Source of the DNA: Pusillimonas caeni
Lineage (GTDB): Bacteria > Pseudomonadota > Gammaproteobacteria > Burkholderiales > Burkholderiaceae_B
Reading direction: 5' to 3'
Length of the DNA stretch: 64,000 nt
Assembly (NCBI RefSeq): GCF_003545815.1
Contig: NZ_PDUW01000009.1
Location: forward strand, 62,001 to 126,000
Shown: positions 50,247 through 60,997 of the stretch, one piece after another
Position numbering within the stretch: position 1 is the first letter of the stretch
Layout of the letters: each line of letters begins with the position of its first letter
Notes under the pieces: model-generated
What the model saw: the letters and a program-made list of their open reading frames with translations, nothing else
Database searches by the model: none
Told to the model about the DNA's origin: nothing
Translations under genes and position numbers: made by a program

Positions 50247-52871
50247 CTAACCCTGAAGGCGCGCAAGCACCCAGTCGTGGACCTGCGCTATGGCGCCCGG
50301 CAGTGCCTGGGCATCCGAACCGCCGCCCATGGCCATGTCGGGGCGGCCGCCGCCCTTGCCTCCCACCTGGCCGGCCACCATGCCGACCAGATCGCCGGCC
50401 TTGACCTTGCCGGTGAGGTCGGACGTGACGCCTGCCACCAGGCTGATCTTGCCCTCGGCCTCGGTGGCCAGCAGCACCACCGCCGATTTGAGCTTGGCCT
50501 TGAGCTGGTCGGCCATGCCGCGCAAGGCTTTGGGGTCGGCGCCGGCGATGTTGGCCACCAGAAGACGGGCGTCTCCGGCCAGGGTAATTGCCTGGCCCGC
50601 CAGGTCGTTGCCGGCGGAGGTGGCCAATTTACTCTTGGCCTGCTCCAGGTCGCGCTCCAGCGCCTTGAGCTGGCCTTGCAATTGCAGGATGCGGTCGCCC
50701 AGATCGGCGGGCTGCGCCTTGAGCAGGGCTGCCGCCTGCTGCAGCACTGCCTGGGTATCCTGCACCCAGTGCAGGGCGTTGTCGCCGGTGACGGCCTCGA
50801 TGCGGCGCACGCCGGCGGCCACGCCGCCTTCGGAGACGATCTTGAACAGGCCGATGTCGCCGGTGCGCGCCACGTGGGTGCCGCCACAGAGCTCGCGCGA
50901 AAAACCGATATCGAGCACGCGCACGACGTCGCCGTACTTTTCGCCGAACAGCGCCACCGCGCCGCCGCCCACGGCCTCGTCGTACGACATATGGGCCGCC
51001 TGGACTTCGCGGTTCTGCAGGACTTCGTCGTTGACGATCTGCTCGACCTGCCTGATTTGCGCGACGGTGAGGGGCGCGTCATGGGCAAAGTCGAAACGGG
51101 TTTTTTCGGCGTCGACCAGCGAACCGCGCTGCTGCACATGCTCGCCCAGCACCTGGCGCAGCGCCTTGTGCATGAGGTGGGTGGCCGAATGGTTGCGCAC
51201 CGTGCGGGCGCGGCGCCCGGCATCGACCGAGGCCTGCACCGCCTGGCCCACGGCCAGTGTGCCGGCCTGCAGCGTGCCGTGATGGCCAAAGACGTTGCTT
51301 TGGATTTTTTGTGTATCGGACACTTCGAAGCATGCCTCGCCGGCCTGCAGCACGCCGGCGTCGCCCACCTGGCCGCCCGACTCGGCATAGAAGGGCGTGG
51401 CGTCCAGCACCACCACGGCCTGGGCGCCCGCCTCGATGCGATCGACCGACACGCCGTCTACGTACAGGGCTGTGACCGTGCCCTGGCCCTGCATGCGCTC
51501 GTAGCCTTCGAAGCGGGTTTCGACGCCCTGGTAGCTGAGCCCTTCGGCCGCCTTGAACTTGCCGGCCGCGCGCGCCTGGTCGCGCTGGCGCGCCATGGCC
51601 GCTTCGAAACCGTCGAGGTCGACCTCGACGCCACGCTCGCGGCAGATGTCGGCGGTCAGGTCCACCGGAAAGCCGTAGGTGTCGTACAACGTGAACAGCG
51701 TCTGGCCGTCCAGGCGTCCGCCATTGCCCAGTCCGCCCAGCGCGGACTCGAGTATCTTCATGCCGTTTTCCAGCGTTTCGCTGAAGCGCTCTTCTTCCTG
51801 GCGCAGCACCTGCTCGACCCGCGCCTGGTTGGCCGCTAGCTCGGGGTAGGCGTCGCCCATCTGCGCCACCAGGTCGCCCACCAGGCGATGGAAGAACGGC
51901 TTGGGCTGGCCCAGCTTGTGGCCGTGTCGCAGGGCCCGGCGCACAATGCGCCGCAGCACGTAGCCGCGGCCCTCGTTGCTGGGAATGACGCCGTCCACCA
52001 CCAGGAAGCTGCAGGCGCGGATGTGATCGGCGATGACCTTGAGAGAATTGTCGGCCAGATCGGTGGCGTCCGTTTCGCGGGCCGCCGCGGCGATCAATGC
52101 CTGGAAGAGATCGATCTCGTAGTTAGAATGCACATGCTGCAGCACGGCGGCGATGCGCTCCAGGCCCATGCCGGTGTCGACGCAGGGCTTGGGCAGGGGC
52201 AGCATATTGCCCGCCGCATCACGCTCGAACTGCATGAACACCAGATTCCAGATCTCGATGTAGCGGTCGCCGTCTTCTTCGGGCGAGCCCGGCGGGCCGC
52301 CCCAGACATCGGGACCATGATCGTAAAAAATTTCGGAACACGGCCCGCAAGGGCCGGTGTCGGCCATCTGCCAGAAGTTGTCGGAAGCGTATCGCGCGCC
52401 CTTGTTGTCGCCGATGCGGATGATGCGGTCGGCGGGCACCTTGATCTCGTTGAGCCAGATGTCATGGGCCTCGTCGTCTTCGTGATAGACGGTGACCCAC
52501 AGCTTTTCGGCGGGCAGGCCATAGACCCCGGTGAGAAGCTCCCAGGCATAGGCGATGGCGTCGCGCTTGCAGTAGTCGCCGAAGCTGAAGTTGCCCAGCA
52601 TCTCGAAGAAGGTATGGTGCCTTGCGGTATAGCCCACGTTCTCGAGATCGTTGTGCTTGCCTCCGGCGCGCACGCAGCGCTGCGAACTGACGGCGCGCTG
52701 ATAGGGGCGCGTCTCCTTGCCCGTGAAAACGTCCTTGAACTGGACCATGCCCGCATTGGTGAACAGCAAGGTGGGGTCGTTGGCCGGGATCAGCGGCGAC
52801 GACGGCACGACGGCATGGCCCTTCGATTCGAAAAACGAGAGGAACTTTTGACGGATTTCGGTGGTTTTCAT
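50247..52871 (-). CDS. alaS: Alanyl-tRNA synthetase
   Basis: 874 residues. Class II aminoacylation domain ([33 protein letters not shown]), editing domain with [11 protein letters not shown] and [13 protein letters not shown] zinc motifs, and the C-Ala domain at the end. It charges tRNA-Ala and clears mischarged Ser/Gly. Confidence 0.98.
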   Translation of the reverse strand: MKTTEIRQKFLSFFESKGHAVVPSSPLIPANDPTLLFTNAGMVQFKDVFTGKETRPYQRAVSSQRCVRAGGKHNDLENVGYTARHHTFFEMLGNFSFGDYCKRDAIAYAWELLTGVYGLPAEKLWVTVYHEDDEAHDIWLNEIKVPADRIIRIGDNKGARYASDNFWQMADTGPCGPCSEIFYDHGPDVWGGPPGSPEEDGDRYIEIWNLVFMQFERDAAGNMLPLPKPCVDTGMGLERIAAVLQHVHSNYEIDLFQALIAAAARETDATDLADNSLKVIADHIRACSFLVVDGVIPSNEGRGYVLRRIVRRALRHGHKLGQPKPFFHRLVGDLVAQMGDAYPELAANQARVEQVLRQEEERFSETLENGMKILESALGGLGNGGRLDGQTLFTLYDTYGFPVDLTADICRERGVEVDLDGFEAAMARQRDQARAAGKFKAAEGLSYQGVETRFEGYERMQGQGTVTALYVDGVSVDRIEAGAQAVVVLDATPFYAESGGQVGDAGVLQAGEACFEVSDTQKIQSNVFGHHGTLQAGTLAVGQAVQASVDAGRRARTVRNHSATHLMHKALRQVLGEHVQQRGSLVDAEKTRFDFAHDAPLTVAQIRQVEQIVNDEVLQNREVQAAHMSYDEAVGGGAVALFGEKYGDVVRVLDIGFSRELCGGTHVARTGDIGLFKIVSEGGVAAGVRRIEAVTGDNALHWVQDTQAVLQQAAALLKAQPADLGDRILQLQGQLKALERDLEQAKSKLATSAGNDLAGQAITLAGDARLLVANIAGADPKALRGMADQLKAKLKSAVVLLATEAEGKISLVAGVTSDLTGKVKAGDLVGMVAGQVGGKGGGRPDMAMGGGSDAQALPGAIAQVHDWVLARLQG

Positions 52872-52954
52872 CAGGGAAAAACGCGCGCAATTAAAGGTAG
52901 GTAACCAATCATTATAGAGGGTGTTGCGCGCAAAACACCAAGCGGCGTCCCCCG

Positions 52955-53983
52955 TCAGGCGCCCGCCGCTTCCGCCGGCTTGGAGGCGTGCTCGAGCAGG
53001 TCCGCGATCTGGGCCGCCACCGACACCGCGATCACGCCCGGCAGCTTGCTGGAGGTTTCAACGATGCCTATGGGGCATATCATGCGATCCACCAGCTCGG
53101 AAGGAAACTTGCGCAGCAGCCGCGCACGGAATTTGGCCCGCTTGGTGTCCGAGCCGATCAGGCCGAGATAGCGGAATGACTTGTACCGCAACACGCGCTC
53201 GATGATTTCCAGATCGAGCGCGTGGCTGTGCGTCAGCACCAGCCAGTAGGCATCGTCCGGCAGGTCCTGGACGTCGTCGGCGTCGCCGTTCAGGCAGCGG
53301 ACATTGTCGGGCAGGTGGGCGGGCCACTCGTCCTCGCGCGGATCGAGCCAGACAACGTTGAGGGGCAGCTCGGCCAGAACGCGCACGATGGCCTTGCCCA
53401 CATGCCCCGCCCCGCACACCACGACCAGGGGCGCCGAGGCGGGCGTGAAGTCGATCAGCAGGCCTTCATCTTCATGCCACCGGGCATCCGGCTGGTCGAT
53501 GTCGGAGCCTTCCACTGCTTCGACGTGCACGTTGCAAGCATGGGCCTCGCCGTCACGGGCCGGGCGAATGCGCCGAGTGCGCCGGGCGGCCGCGCCGCCC
53601 GCAAGCACTTCGTGAAGCGCATCGCACCAGGCGAGGTCTTGCGTTTCCAGGCGCTCGAAAGCCAGCCAGACGGCGCCGCCGCAGCATTGGCCCAGGCTCG
53701 GGCCAAGGGAATAGTGGCGCAGTTGCGCGGGCGGCTCGCCCGCATCGGCCAGCATGGCACGCGCGACCTCGATTGCCAGCAGCTCGAGATGGCCGCCGCC
53801 GATGGTGGCATGCGCCCCTTCGGCGTCGACCCACATGCGGGTGCCGGCATCGCGGGGGGTGGACCCCAAAGCCCGTGCGACGGTGATCAGCACCAGCGGC
53901 TCGCCCCGCAAAAGGCGGGAGCAGGCCGCCTCCAGCCATCGACTATGGATGGACGCTACCGGCGACCGGAGCGCGGTGTTCAT
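52955..53983 (-). CDS. xdhC: Xanthine dehydrogenase accessory protein XdhC
   Basis: 342 residues. An N-terminal XdhC/CoxI domain ([40 protein letters not shown]) and a C-terminal Rossmann domain ([19 protein letters not shown]). XdhC binds and sulfurates the molybdenum cofactor before its insertion into XdhB. Its ATG overlaps the xdhB stop as ATGA. Confidence 0.93.
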   Translation of the reverse strand: MNTALRSPVASIHSRWLEAACSRLLRGEPLVLITVARALGSTPRDAGTRMWVDAEGAHATIGGGHLELLAIEVARAMLADAGEPPAQLRHYSLGPSLGQCCGGAVWLAFERLETQDLAWCDALHEVLAGGAAARRTRRIRPARDGEAHACNVHVEAVEGSDIDQPDARWHEDEGLLIDFTPASAPLVVVCGAGHVGKAIVRVLAELPLNVVWLDPREDEWPAHLPDNVRCLNGDADDVQDLPDDAYWLVLTHSHALDLEIIERVLRYKSFRYLGLIGSDTKRAKFRARLLRKFPSELVDRMICPIGIVETSSKLPGVIAVSVAAQIADLLEHASKPAEAAGA

Positions 53984-56370
53984 TGCACTGTTCCGCCACT
54001 CGGCCCGGCCGAAAGCTCCATGGGCTCGGCGGCCATGTCGGCCTCGGTCCGCGACCCCGCGGCGAGGGAGAAGCGGCCGGGCGCGACCGCGTCCAGCGTC
54101 TGCAGAATGCGCTCGGCGGTGGCCGGCGCGTCAAGCGGGATGTCGGCGCGGAGCTCGGCCACCGAGGCGATGGCGTCCCGTATGGCCAGGAAGACCGAGA
54201 TGGCCAGAGGCAAGGGCGGCTCGCCCATGGCCTTGGACTGATAGATATTGTTCTCGGTATTGCCGTTGTCGAAGAACTCGACCTTGAAATGGTCGGGGCA
54301 GTCGGAGACCGAGGGTATCTTGTATGTGGAAGGTGCATGCGTTTTCAGCGCGCCCTGCTCGTCCCACCACAGCTCTTCGGAAGTGAGCCAGCCTGCGCCC
54401 TGTATGAAGCCCCCTTCTATCTGGCCCAGGTCGACGGCCGGATTGATGGGCCGCCCCGCATCGTAGAGGATGTCGGTGCGCAGCAGGCGGTTCTCGCCGG
54501 TCAGGGTGTCGATGACGACTTCGGAACAGGCGGCCGCGTAGACGAAATAGTAAAAGGGCCGCCCCGTCAGCGTCTTCATGTCGTAGTGGATCTTGGGCGT
54601 CTTGTAGAAGCCCGACGACCAGAGCGGGACGCGCGCCATATAGGCCTTCTGCACGAGCTCTCGAAACGGTATGACGCGGTTGCCGCAATGAACCTGGCCG
54701 GCTTGAAACCGGATGTGCTGTTCGTCGCAGCCGTACTGGTCGGCGGCGAAGGCGGCCAGGGCCGCCTTGATCTTGCGGCAGGCGTCCTGAGCGGCCTTGC
54801 CGTTCAGATCCGTGCCCGTCGATGCCGCCGTGGCCGAGGTATTGGCCACCTTCGAGGTATCGGTGCCCGAGGCCCGCACCTGGTCGATGTCGACGCCGAA
54901 TTCTTCCGCGACGATCTGCGCCACCTTGGTATTGAGCCCCTGGCCCATTTCGGTGCCGCCGTGATTGACCAGGATGGAGCCGTCGGTATAGACATGGACG
55001 AGGGCGCCCGCCTGGTTCAGATGGGTGGCGGTGAACGAGATGCCGAATTTGACCGGAACCAGCGACAGGCCTTTTTTAAGCACCTTGCTGTCGGCATTGA
55101 AGCGCCGGATCTCGTCCCGGCGGCGCCGGTAGTCGCACGATGTCTCGAGTTGATCGACCAACTGCTGGATGACGTTGTCCTCCAGCACCGTGTCGTAGGG
55201 AGTGACATTGCGCTCGTCGACACCGTAGAAATTGCGCTTGCGCACGTCGAGCGGGTCCAGGCCCAGGCGCCGGGCAATGTCATCCAGCGCGTATTCGATG
55301 CACAGTATGCCCTGCGGCCCGCCGAAGCCCCTGAATGCAGTATTGGACTGGGTGTTGGTCTTGACGCGCAAAGAGAGAATATCGAAGGCGGGCAGATAGT
55401 AGGCGTTGTCGGTGTGGAAGACCTGGCGGTCGGCGACCGCGCCCGACAGATCGGCCGAATAACCGCAGCGCAGCCGCTGCTCGAACGACACCGCGCCGAT
55501 CACGCCTTGGGCGTCGTACGAAACGTCGTAGCTGGCCGAGAAGTCGTGCCGCTTGCCCGTGATCATGAAGTCGTCGTCGCGATCGGGGCGCAGCTTGACG
55601 GGCCGGCCCGTGCGCCACGCCAGCAGGGCCGCCGCGGTGGCGAAGGGCCAGGACTGGCTTTCTTTGCCGCCGAAGCCGCCTCCCATGCGGCGGCACTGCA
55701 CCCTGACAGTGTGCAGGGGCCGGCCCAGCATGTGGGCGATCATGCCCTGCATCTCGGTGGGATGCTGGGTAGAGCTGTAGACCAGCATCTCGTCGTTTTC
55801 GCCCGGCTGGGCATAGGCGACCTGGCCTTCGAGATAGAACTGTTCCTGCCCGCCGCAGTACAGGCGCCCCTGGTGGCGATGCCGCGCCTTGCCCAGTTCG
55901 GCCTGCACGTCGCCGCGCGAGATGCGCACCGGCGGCAGCACGTAGGACTCGCGCTCGGCGCCCGCGTCGGCCGAAAGCACCGGATCGAGATCCCGGTATT
56001 GCACCTCGGCCAGCTGGGCGGCGCGCCGCGCCGCGTCGTGCGAGGTGGCGGCCACCGCGAACAGCGGCTGCCCGACGTACTGGACACGGCCGTCGGCGAA
56101 GACCGGCTCGTCATGGACGTAGGCGCCGACGTATTTTTCGCCGGGCACGTCGTCCAGGCAGACGACCTCGACCACGCCGGGCGCCGCCCTCACCTTGGAC
56201 AGGTCCATGGAAACAATGGCGGCGTGCGCGCGCCGGGACAGCCCCAGCGCGGCGTGCAGCGTGCCGTGCTGCTCGGGCAGGTCGTCGGTGTACAGCGCCT
56301 CGCCCGTGACGTGCAGCCGCGCGCTTTCATGCGCCAGCGGCTGCCCTACGGTGTGATGGATCTTGCTCAT
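53980..56370 (-). CDS. xdhB: Xanthine dehydrogenase molybdopterin-binding subunit XdhB
   Basis: 796 residues from ATG 56370 (MSKIHHTVGQPLAHESA); upstream in-frame extension lies inside xdhA and is rejected. GEALYTDDLP, GGGFGGKE near residue 233, AFRGFGGPQG, and the C-terminal KAMGEPPLPLAI with the catalytic Glu are diagnostic of the molybdenum hydroxylase large subunit. It oxidises hypoxanthine and xanthine to urate in the cytoplasm. Overlaps both neighbours by ATGA. Confidence 0.95.
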   Translation of the reverse strand: MSKIHHTVGQPLAHESARLHVTGEALYTDDLPEQHGTLHAALGLSRRAHAAIVSMDLSKVRAAPGVVEVVCLDDVPGEKYVGAYVHDEPVFADGRVQYVGQPLFAVAATSHDAARRAAQLAEVQYRDLDPVLSADAGAERESYVLPPVRISRGDVQAELGKARHRHQGRLYCGGQEQFYLEGQVAYAQPGENDEMLVYSSTQHPTEMQGMIAHMLGRPLHTVRVQCRRMGGGFGGKESQSWPFATAAALLAWRTGRPVKLRPDRDDDFMITGKRHDFSASYDVSYDAQGVIGAVSFEQRLRCGYSADLSGAVADRQVFHTDNAYYLPAFDILSLRVKTNTQSNTAFRGFGGPQGILCIEYALDDIARRLGLDPLDVRKRNFYGVDERNVTPYDTVLEDNVIQQLVDQLETSCDYRRRRDEIRRFNADSKVLKKGLSLVPVKFGISFTATHLNQAGALVHVYTDGSILVNHGGTEMGQGLNTKVAQIVAEEFGVDIDQVRASGTDTSKVANTSATAASTGTDLNGKAAQDACRKIKAALAAFAADQYGCDEQHIRFQAGQVHCGNRVIPFRELVQKAYMARVPLWSSGFYKTPKIHYDMKTLTGRPFYYFVYAAACSEVVIDTLTGENRLLRTDILYDAGRPINPAVDLGQIEGGFIQGAGWLTSEELWWDEQGALKTHAPSTYKIPSVSDCPDHFKVEFFDNGNTENNIYQSKAMGEPPLPLAISVFLAIRDAIASVAELRADIPLDAPATAERILQTLDAVAPGRFSLAAGSRTEADMAAEPMELSAGPSGGTVQ

Positions 56371-57827
56371 GACACCCCCTTCATCTGGATGCGCGCATCG
56401 GCCTGGCCGGTGCTTTCGAGATAGAAGCGATACAGCAGGTTGCGGGCGGACTTGCGGCGATAGTCGTCGGAAGCCCGCATGTCGCTCAAGGGCTGGTAGT
56501 CGCGGTCGAGCGCCTGCATGGCATCCGCCACGCTTGCCTCGGTCCACTCACGGCCCAACAAGGCTTTTTCGGCATGGCGCGCCCGCTTGGACGTCGCCGC
56601 CATGCCGCCGTGCGCGATGCGAATCGATGCCACCCTGTTCTGTTCGATGATGAGCGCATAAGCGCTGCACACGGCCGAAATGTCCTGGTCGAAGCGTTTG
56701 GAGAGCTTGTAGGTCGCCACCTGGCATCGCGGGCTGCGCAAGGGCACGATGACGGCCTCGACGAATTCGCCCGGCTCGCGAGCCTGCTTGCGGTAGTCCA
56801 GGTACAAGTCCTCGAGCGGCAGTTCGCGGCGGCGACCGCCTTTGCGCAGCACGACGGACGAGCCGATGGCGATGAGGAAAGGCGCACTGTCGCCTATGGG
56901 CGAACCGTTGGCCACATTGCCCACCAGCGTGCCCGAGTTGCGTATGGGCATGGAGGCAAAGCGTTTCCAGAGCTCGTGCGCCTCGGGATACTCGGCGACC
57001 AGGGCTTCGTACCCGTCGTTCAGGGACGCCGCCGCGCCTATGCGCAAGGCGCCGTCACGCTTTTCGATGCGGTCCAGCTCGGCGATGTCGCCGAGATAGA
57101 TGACGGCGGGCAGAGTCTTGAGCTGCTTGGTGACCCACAGCCCGACGTCCGTGCCTCCCGCCAGCAGCACGGCGTCGGGATGCCGCTCATAAAGCGCGGC
57201 CAGTTCATCGGCCGTGGTGGGCGCAAAGTACGTCTGGCCGGCCGCTTCGAGCGCCGGCATGCCCGCGTCCGCATCGCGCAGCGCCTGCAGCTGCCTGCGC
57301 ACCTCGTCGTGATCCAGCTTGGCCGCCGGATAAGCGTCCATGCCGCAGGCCGCATCGATGATGGGACGGTAGCCGGTGCAACGGCAGAGGTTGCCGGACA
57401 AATGGTCGAGCGCTTCGTGGCGTGCGGGACGGGTGTGTCCATTCTGGTACATGGTGTACATGGACATGACGAAGCCCGGCGTGCAAAAGCCGCACTGGGA
57501 GCCGTGATGGTCGACCATGGCCTGCTGGGCCGGATGCAGTGCACCGCCGTCTTCCAGCGACTCGACCGTCCAGACCGCCTTGCCGTCCAGCGTGGGCAGA
57601 AAGCGGATACAGGCATTGATCGCCTGGAAGACCAGGCGGCCGTCGGCCGCGAGGCTGGCCTGGGTGACGGTGCATGCGCCGCAGTCGCCTTCGCCGCAGC
57701 CCTCTTTGGTTCCCGTCAGCCGGCGCTCTTCGCGCAGGTACTGCAGCACGGTCTGTGTGGGCGATTGCGGCGTGAGTTCGTGAAGCACGCCGTTCAGATA
57801 AAAGCGGATGACGTGTCGAACGTTCAT
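56367..57827 (-). CDS. xdhA: Xanthine dehydrogenase small subunit XdhA (2Fe-2S and FAD)
   Basis: 486 residues from ATG 57827. The plant-type 2Fe-2S cluster is bound by Cys44, 49, 52 and 73 (CGEGDCGAC) and the second by Cys112, 115, 148 and 150 (CGFCTPGF, CRCTGYRP). The FAD domain follows (about 190-480, VLLAGGTDVGLWVTK, GNVANGSPIGDSAP). It passes electrons from the molybdenum subunit to NAD+. First of xdhABC. Confidence 0.95.
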   Translation of the reverse strand: MNVRHVIRFYLNGVLHELTPQSPTQTVLQYLREERRLTGTKEGCGEGDCGACTVTQASLAADGRLVFQAINACIRFLPTLDGKAVWTVESLEDGGALHPAQQAMVDHHGSQCGFCTPGFVMSMYTMYQNGHTRPARHEALDHLSGNLCRCTGYRPIIDAACGMDAYPAAKLDHDEVRRQLQALRDADAGMPALEAAGQTYFAPTTADELAALYERHPDAVLLAGGTDVGLWVTKQLKTLPAVIYLGDIAELDRIEKRDGALRIGAAASLNDGYEALVAEYPEAHELWKRFASMPIRNSGTLVGNVANGSPIGDSAPFLIAIGSSVVLRKGGRRRELPLEDLYLDYRKQAREPGEFVEAVIVPLRSPRCQVATYKLSKRFDQDISAVCSAYALIIEQNRVASIRIAHGGMAATSKRARHAEKALLGREWTEASVADAMQALDRDYQPLSDMRASDDYRRKSARNLLYRFYLESTGQADARIQMKGVS

Positions 57828-57871
57828 ATGGTCTCCACGGCAGGCGATGGCGTGTCCTCGCCCGCTCTTGT

Positions 57872-57901
57872 ATTGTAGTGTCGTGCCCCTAAAGGACACT
57901 A
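57872..57901 (-). promoter_or_regulatory. Probable xdh promoter with operator-like inverted repeat
   Basis: The minus strand has a -10 TACAAT (57872-57877), 45 bases before the xdhA ATG. A perfect inverted repeat TAGTGTC-N12-GACACTA (57876-57901) covers the spacer and -35 position and reaches into the allA stop codon. The -35 is poor, which suggests an activator, or repression over a weak promoter. Confidence 0.5.
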
Positions 57902-58417
57902 TATACCTTCGTCGCGAAAGCTGCCGTCGATCGTACGCACTTCATGCAGCACGTACTCGTCGCAATTGGGTGCGGTGCCGATGCGGTCGATGACGATGAA
58001 ATCGCCCTGGCGGCCCAGCGACATCAGGGGATGGTGCCAGGTTCCCTGGCGGTAATTCACGCCTTGTTCGGGCGCCACGTAAAAGGCGCGGATGGTGGCT
58101 TCGTCGGGCCGGTCGCCCGCGCCGTCGGGCGCCACCACGGCGATGAACGGCGTCCCGTTGCAGGGTATCCAGGCCTGGCTTCCCAGGGTGTGGCGCTCGA
58201 GCATGGCAATGCGCAATGGAAAATGGAACGCGTCGCCGCGCGCCATGCTGATGCCGGCGTGGCCGTCCTCGCCCTCGACCTGGACACGCGCCAGATCGTG
58301 GTAGCGGCGCGTCGTCCCCCCGTTGATGGGAAACCATGGCCGCTCGCCCGTTTCGATCACGTCGCCGAAGGGGGCAAAGGCATCCTTATCCAACCATTCG
58401 AGCTTGAGTATGGCCAT
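57899..58417 (-). CDS. allA: Ureidoglycolate lyase
   Basis: 172 residues from ATG 58417 (MAILKLEWLDKDAFAPFGDVIE). GISMARGDAFHFPLRIAMLERH, FIAVVAP and NYRQGTWHHPLM are AllA cupin features. It splits ureidoglycolate into glyoxylate and urea, the last step of the ureide route. It follows allantoicase by 26 bases. Confidence 0.93.
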   Translation of the reverse strand: MAILKLEWLDKDAFAPFGDVIETGERPWFPINGGTTRRYHDLARVQVEGEDGHAGISMARGDAFHFPLRIAMLERHTLGSQAWIPCNGTPFIAVVAPDGAGDRPDEATIRAFYVAPEQGVNYRQGTWHHPLMSLGRQGDFIVIDRIGTAPNCDEYVLHEVRTIDGSFRDEGI

Positions 58418-58443
58418 GATCTCTCCGTACGCGGGTTCGGCCC

Positions 58444-59493
58444 CTAGCGGGCCAGGCGTCCCCATATCCTCAGCCGGCTGACGCCGCCATCGGGAAACAT
58501 GTTGAGCCGGACGTGGGTGACCGGGCCCAGCGGCCGGATCTGCTCGCCCGAATAAAAATGCTGCTTGTCCATCTCGGTTTTCTGTTCGCCCAGAAGCTCG
58601 GGCCAGAACATGGCCTGCGTGGTGATGGACTGGTCCGTACCCTGATCGACCCGCGCCGCCTGTATGGAAACGCGGTCGGGATAGTTGCCCTTGAAATGCG
58701 CTGTATCGACTTCTATCTTTTCGACCAGCGCGGCATGGCCGAGTTCGACGATGCACCAGTCGTAGCCCGGATCGCGGCGGCGCCGGGTTTCCCAGCCGTC
58801 GCCCATGTTCACGCCGCGGCCGGGCATGATGAGGCGGAAAGGCACGCCGAAGTGGGCATCGTTGTAGCTGACGATGCGGCCACCGGCCGCCAGGGCCGAT
58901 ACCTCGTGCAGCGCCTCGGGGTCTTTCGCGGCCCAATCGCACAGGGGCTGGCCGTAGGCCCTGAAGCGGGCGACGCCGCCGTCGGGATAGATACTAAGGC
59001 GCAGGTGCGTCCAGGGACGCTCGTCGCTGACCGGCAGAAAATGATGCGAACCGCCCGACAGGGGCGTGGCGGGGATGATGTCCGTCCAGGACGCGTCTTC
59101 CCCGGGGTCCGCCTCGCCGGCGCAATAGCAGCCCTGGACCGACGCAGCCGGCGGATAGTTGCCGGTGAAGTGGCTGGTATCGATATCCAGCCCTTTGATG
59201 ACGCCCGGCAGGCCCAGCCGCACGACCGCGTGGTCGTGGCCTCCGTGGCGCCGGCGCTGGGTTTCCCAGCCGTCCACCCACTTGCCGTGGTCGTCGAACT
59301 TGCCCACGATGAATACCGACTCGGAAGATTGCAGCATGCGGTCGGCCTCGCCGAAGAAATCATCGGAACACGCTACGACGCGCGCGCCGAAATCGGCCGA
59401 GGCCAGGTTGGCATGGCGAACGGCAAAGGCCGGCAGTTCGGCGACGGGTGCTGCGTTGATTACAGTGCCTGCGGGCAAATTGGGGGCGGCCAT
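58444..59493 (-). CDS. alc: Allantoicase
   Basis: 349 residues with two homologous halves, each with a WET(Q/R)RRR block (GWETQRRRHGGHDHAVV, GWETRRRRDPGYDWCIV), a D(T/I)xHFxGNYP block and an RLxxxPDGGV(A/S)RxR block. It hydrolyses allantoate to ureidoglycolate and urea. Lies between uraD and allA. Confidence 0.95.
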   Translation of the reverse strand: MAAPNLPAGTVINAAPVAELPAFAVRHANLASADFGARVVACSDDFFGEADRMLQSSESVFIVGKFDDHGKWVDGWETQRRRHGGHDHAVVRLGLPGVIKGLDIDTSHFTGNYPPAASVQGCYCAGEADPGEDASWTDIIPATPLSGGSHHFLPVSDERPWTHLRLSIYPDGGVARFRAYGQPLCDWAAKDPEALHEVSALAAGGRIVSYNDAHFGVPFRLIMPGRGVNMGDGWETRRRRDPGYDWCIVELGHAALVEKIEVDTAHFKGNYPDRVSIQAARVDQGTDQSITTQAMFWPELLGEQKTEMDKQHFYSGEQIRPLGPVTHVRLNMFPDGGVSRLRIWGRLAR

Positions 59494-59528
59494 GAAACAT
59501 CACTCCAGAAAGAGAAGAATCGGCAAGC

Positions 59529-60056
59529 TCAAACGCTGGGCTTGCGAACCAGGTCATCGAGGCGGAATCGCCCGATCTTGTAGATCTGCTCCAGGCATTC
59601 GGCGGTTTCTTCAGGCGGCGACAACGCCAGGCGCCGCCTGAATTCGCGGATGACGCTTTGCCGGTCATGGCCGCGCACCGCCAGAATGAAGGGAAAACCG
59701 AATTTTTCGCGGTAGGCCTGGTTCAGCGCAGTGAGCGTGCTGTACTCCTCCGGAGTGCAACGATCCAGGCCGGCCCCTTGCTGTTCAGACGTGGACTCAG
59801 GCGTGAGTTCGCCGCGTACCGCCGCTTTTCCGGCCAGCTCGGGGTGGGCGCGAATAAGAGCCCTCTGCGCCTCGGGCCCGGCGGCGGCGATGCGCTCGAC
59901 CATGGCCTGGTGCAAACTGTCGATGTCCCGGAAAGGACGCGCGGAAGCCACCTGTTCGGCTACCCAGGGAGAATGCTCGAAGATGCCGCCCAGCAGGTTC
60001 ACGAACTGCCCGGAAGGCAGCGCATTGAGCTCGGCAAGCGTGATAGTGGTGCTCAT
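59529..60056 (-). CDS. uraD: OHCU decarboxylase
   Basis: 175 residues, all-helical. Catalytic His71 is in ALIRAHPELAGKAA; the C-terminal FGFPFILAVRG and QIYKIGRFRLDDLV are family blocks. It decarboxylates 2-oxo-4-hydroxy-4-carboxy-5-ureidoimidazoline to S-allantoin. ATG overlaps the puuE stop as ATGA. Confidence 0.95.
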   Translation of the reverse strand: MSTTITLAELNALPSGQFVNLLGGIFEHSPWVAEQVASARPFRDIDSLHQAMVERIAAAGPEAQRALIRAHPELAGKAAVRGELTPESTSEQQGAGLDRCTPEEYSTLTALNQAYREKFGFPFILAVRGHDRQSVIREFRRRLALSPPEETAECLEQIYKIGRFRLDDLVRKPSV

Positions 60057-60997
60057 GCGCCCTCCTTCGCGGCCTGCTCATGGTAGGGATGGCGCTGGCT
60101 CCAGTGACGCGCAATGTCGACCCGGCGGCATATCCAGACGCGCTCGTGCTGCTGGACATGGTCCAGGAAGCGCTGCAAGCCCGCGAAACGCCCCGGCCGG
60201 CCCACCAGCCGGCAATGCAGGCCGATCGACATCATCTTGGGCGTGTGCTGGCCTTCGGCGTACAGCACGTCGAAGGCGTCCTTCAGATAAGCGTAGAAAT
60301 GATCGCCGGTGTTGAAGCCCTGCGCCGTGGCAAAGCGCATGTCGTTGCAATCGAGGGTATAGGGCACGATCAAGTGCGGCTTGACCGAACCGTCGGACAG
60401 CCTCACCCGGCGCCAGAACGGCAGGTCGTCGCCATAGTAGTCGGAATCATAGAGAAAGCCGCCGTGCTCGACCACCAGGCGACGGGTGTTGGGGCTGTCC
60501 CGCCCGGTGTACCAGCCGGAGGGCGCGCTGCCGGTGATCGCCTGGATGGCCTGGACGCATTGGCGCATGTGCGCCTGCTCGATCTCGGGGGGCACGTTCT
60601 GATAGTGGATCCAGCGATAGCCGTGGGCGGCGATTTCGTGCCCCAGTTCGAGCAGCGCCCGGGCAACCTCGGGATTGCGCTCCAGCGCCATGCCGATGCC
60701 GAAGACGGTCAGCGGCAAACCGCGGCGCTCGAACTCCTTCAAAATGCGCCACACGCCTGCACGCGAACCATATTCGTAGATGGACTCCATGGACAGGTGC
60801 CGGTCGGGATAGGCCGCCGCGCCGATGATTTCGGACAGAAACTGCTCCGAGGCTTCATCGCCGTGCAGCACGCAGCTTTCGCCGCCCTCTTCGTAATTGA
60901 GGACGAACTGCACCGCCACCCTGGCCTCGCCGGGCCAGTCGGCCAAGGGAGGATTGCGTCCGTAGCCGACCAGGTCGCGGGGATAGGCTTCGCTCAT
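60053..60997 (-). CDS. puuE: Allantoinase PuuE (polysaccharide-deacetylase fold)
   Basis: 314 residues. DLVGYGRNPPLADWPGEARVAVQFVLNYEEGGE and the NodB-like EIAAHGYRWIHY identify the cofactor-light PuuE type rather than the amidohydrolase AllB. It opens the hydantoin ring of S-allantoin to allantoate. Starts overlapping the gntR stop (ATGA). Confidence 0.93.
   Translation of the reverse strand: MSEAYPRDLVGYGRNPPLADWPGEARVAVQFVLNYEEGGESCVLHGDEASEQFLSEIIGAAAYPDRHLSMESIYEYGSRAGVWRILKEFERRGLPLTVFGIGMALERNPEVARALLELGHEIAAHGYRWIHYQNVPPEIEQAHMRQCVQAIQAITGSAPSGWYTGRDSPNTRRLVVEHGGFLYDSDYYGDDLPFWRRVRLSDGSVKPHLIVPYTLDCNDMRFATAQGFNTGDHFYAYLKDAFDVLYAEGQHTPKMMSIGLHCRLVGRPGRFAGLQRFLDHVQQHERVWICRRVDIARHWSQRHPYHEQAAKEGA

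Noticed and set aside
56371-56547. N-terminal extension of XdhB to 855 residues
   Set aside because: It lies inside xdhA and is low-complexity; the family N-terminus begins at MSKIHHT.
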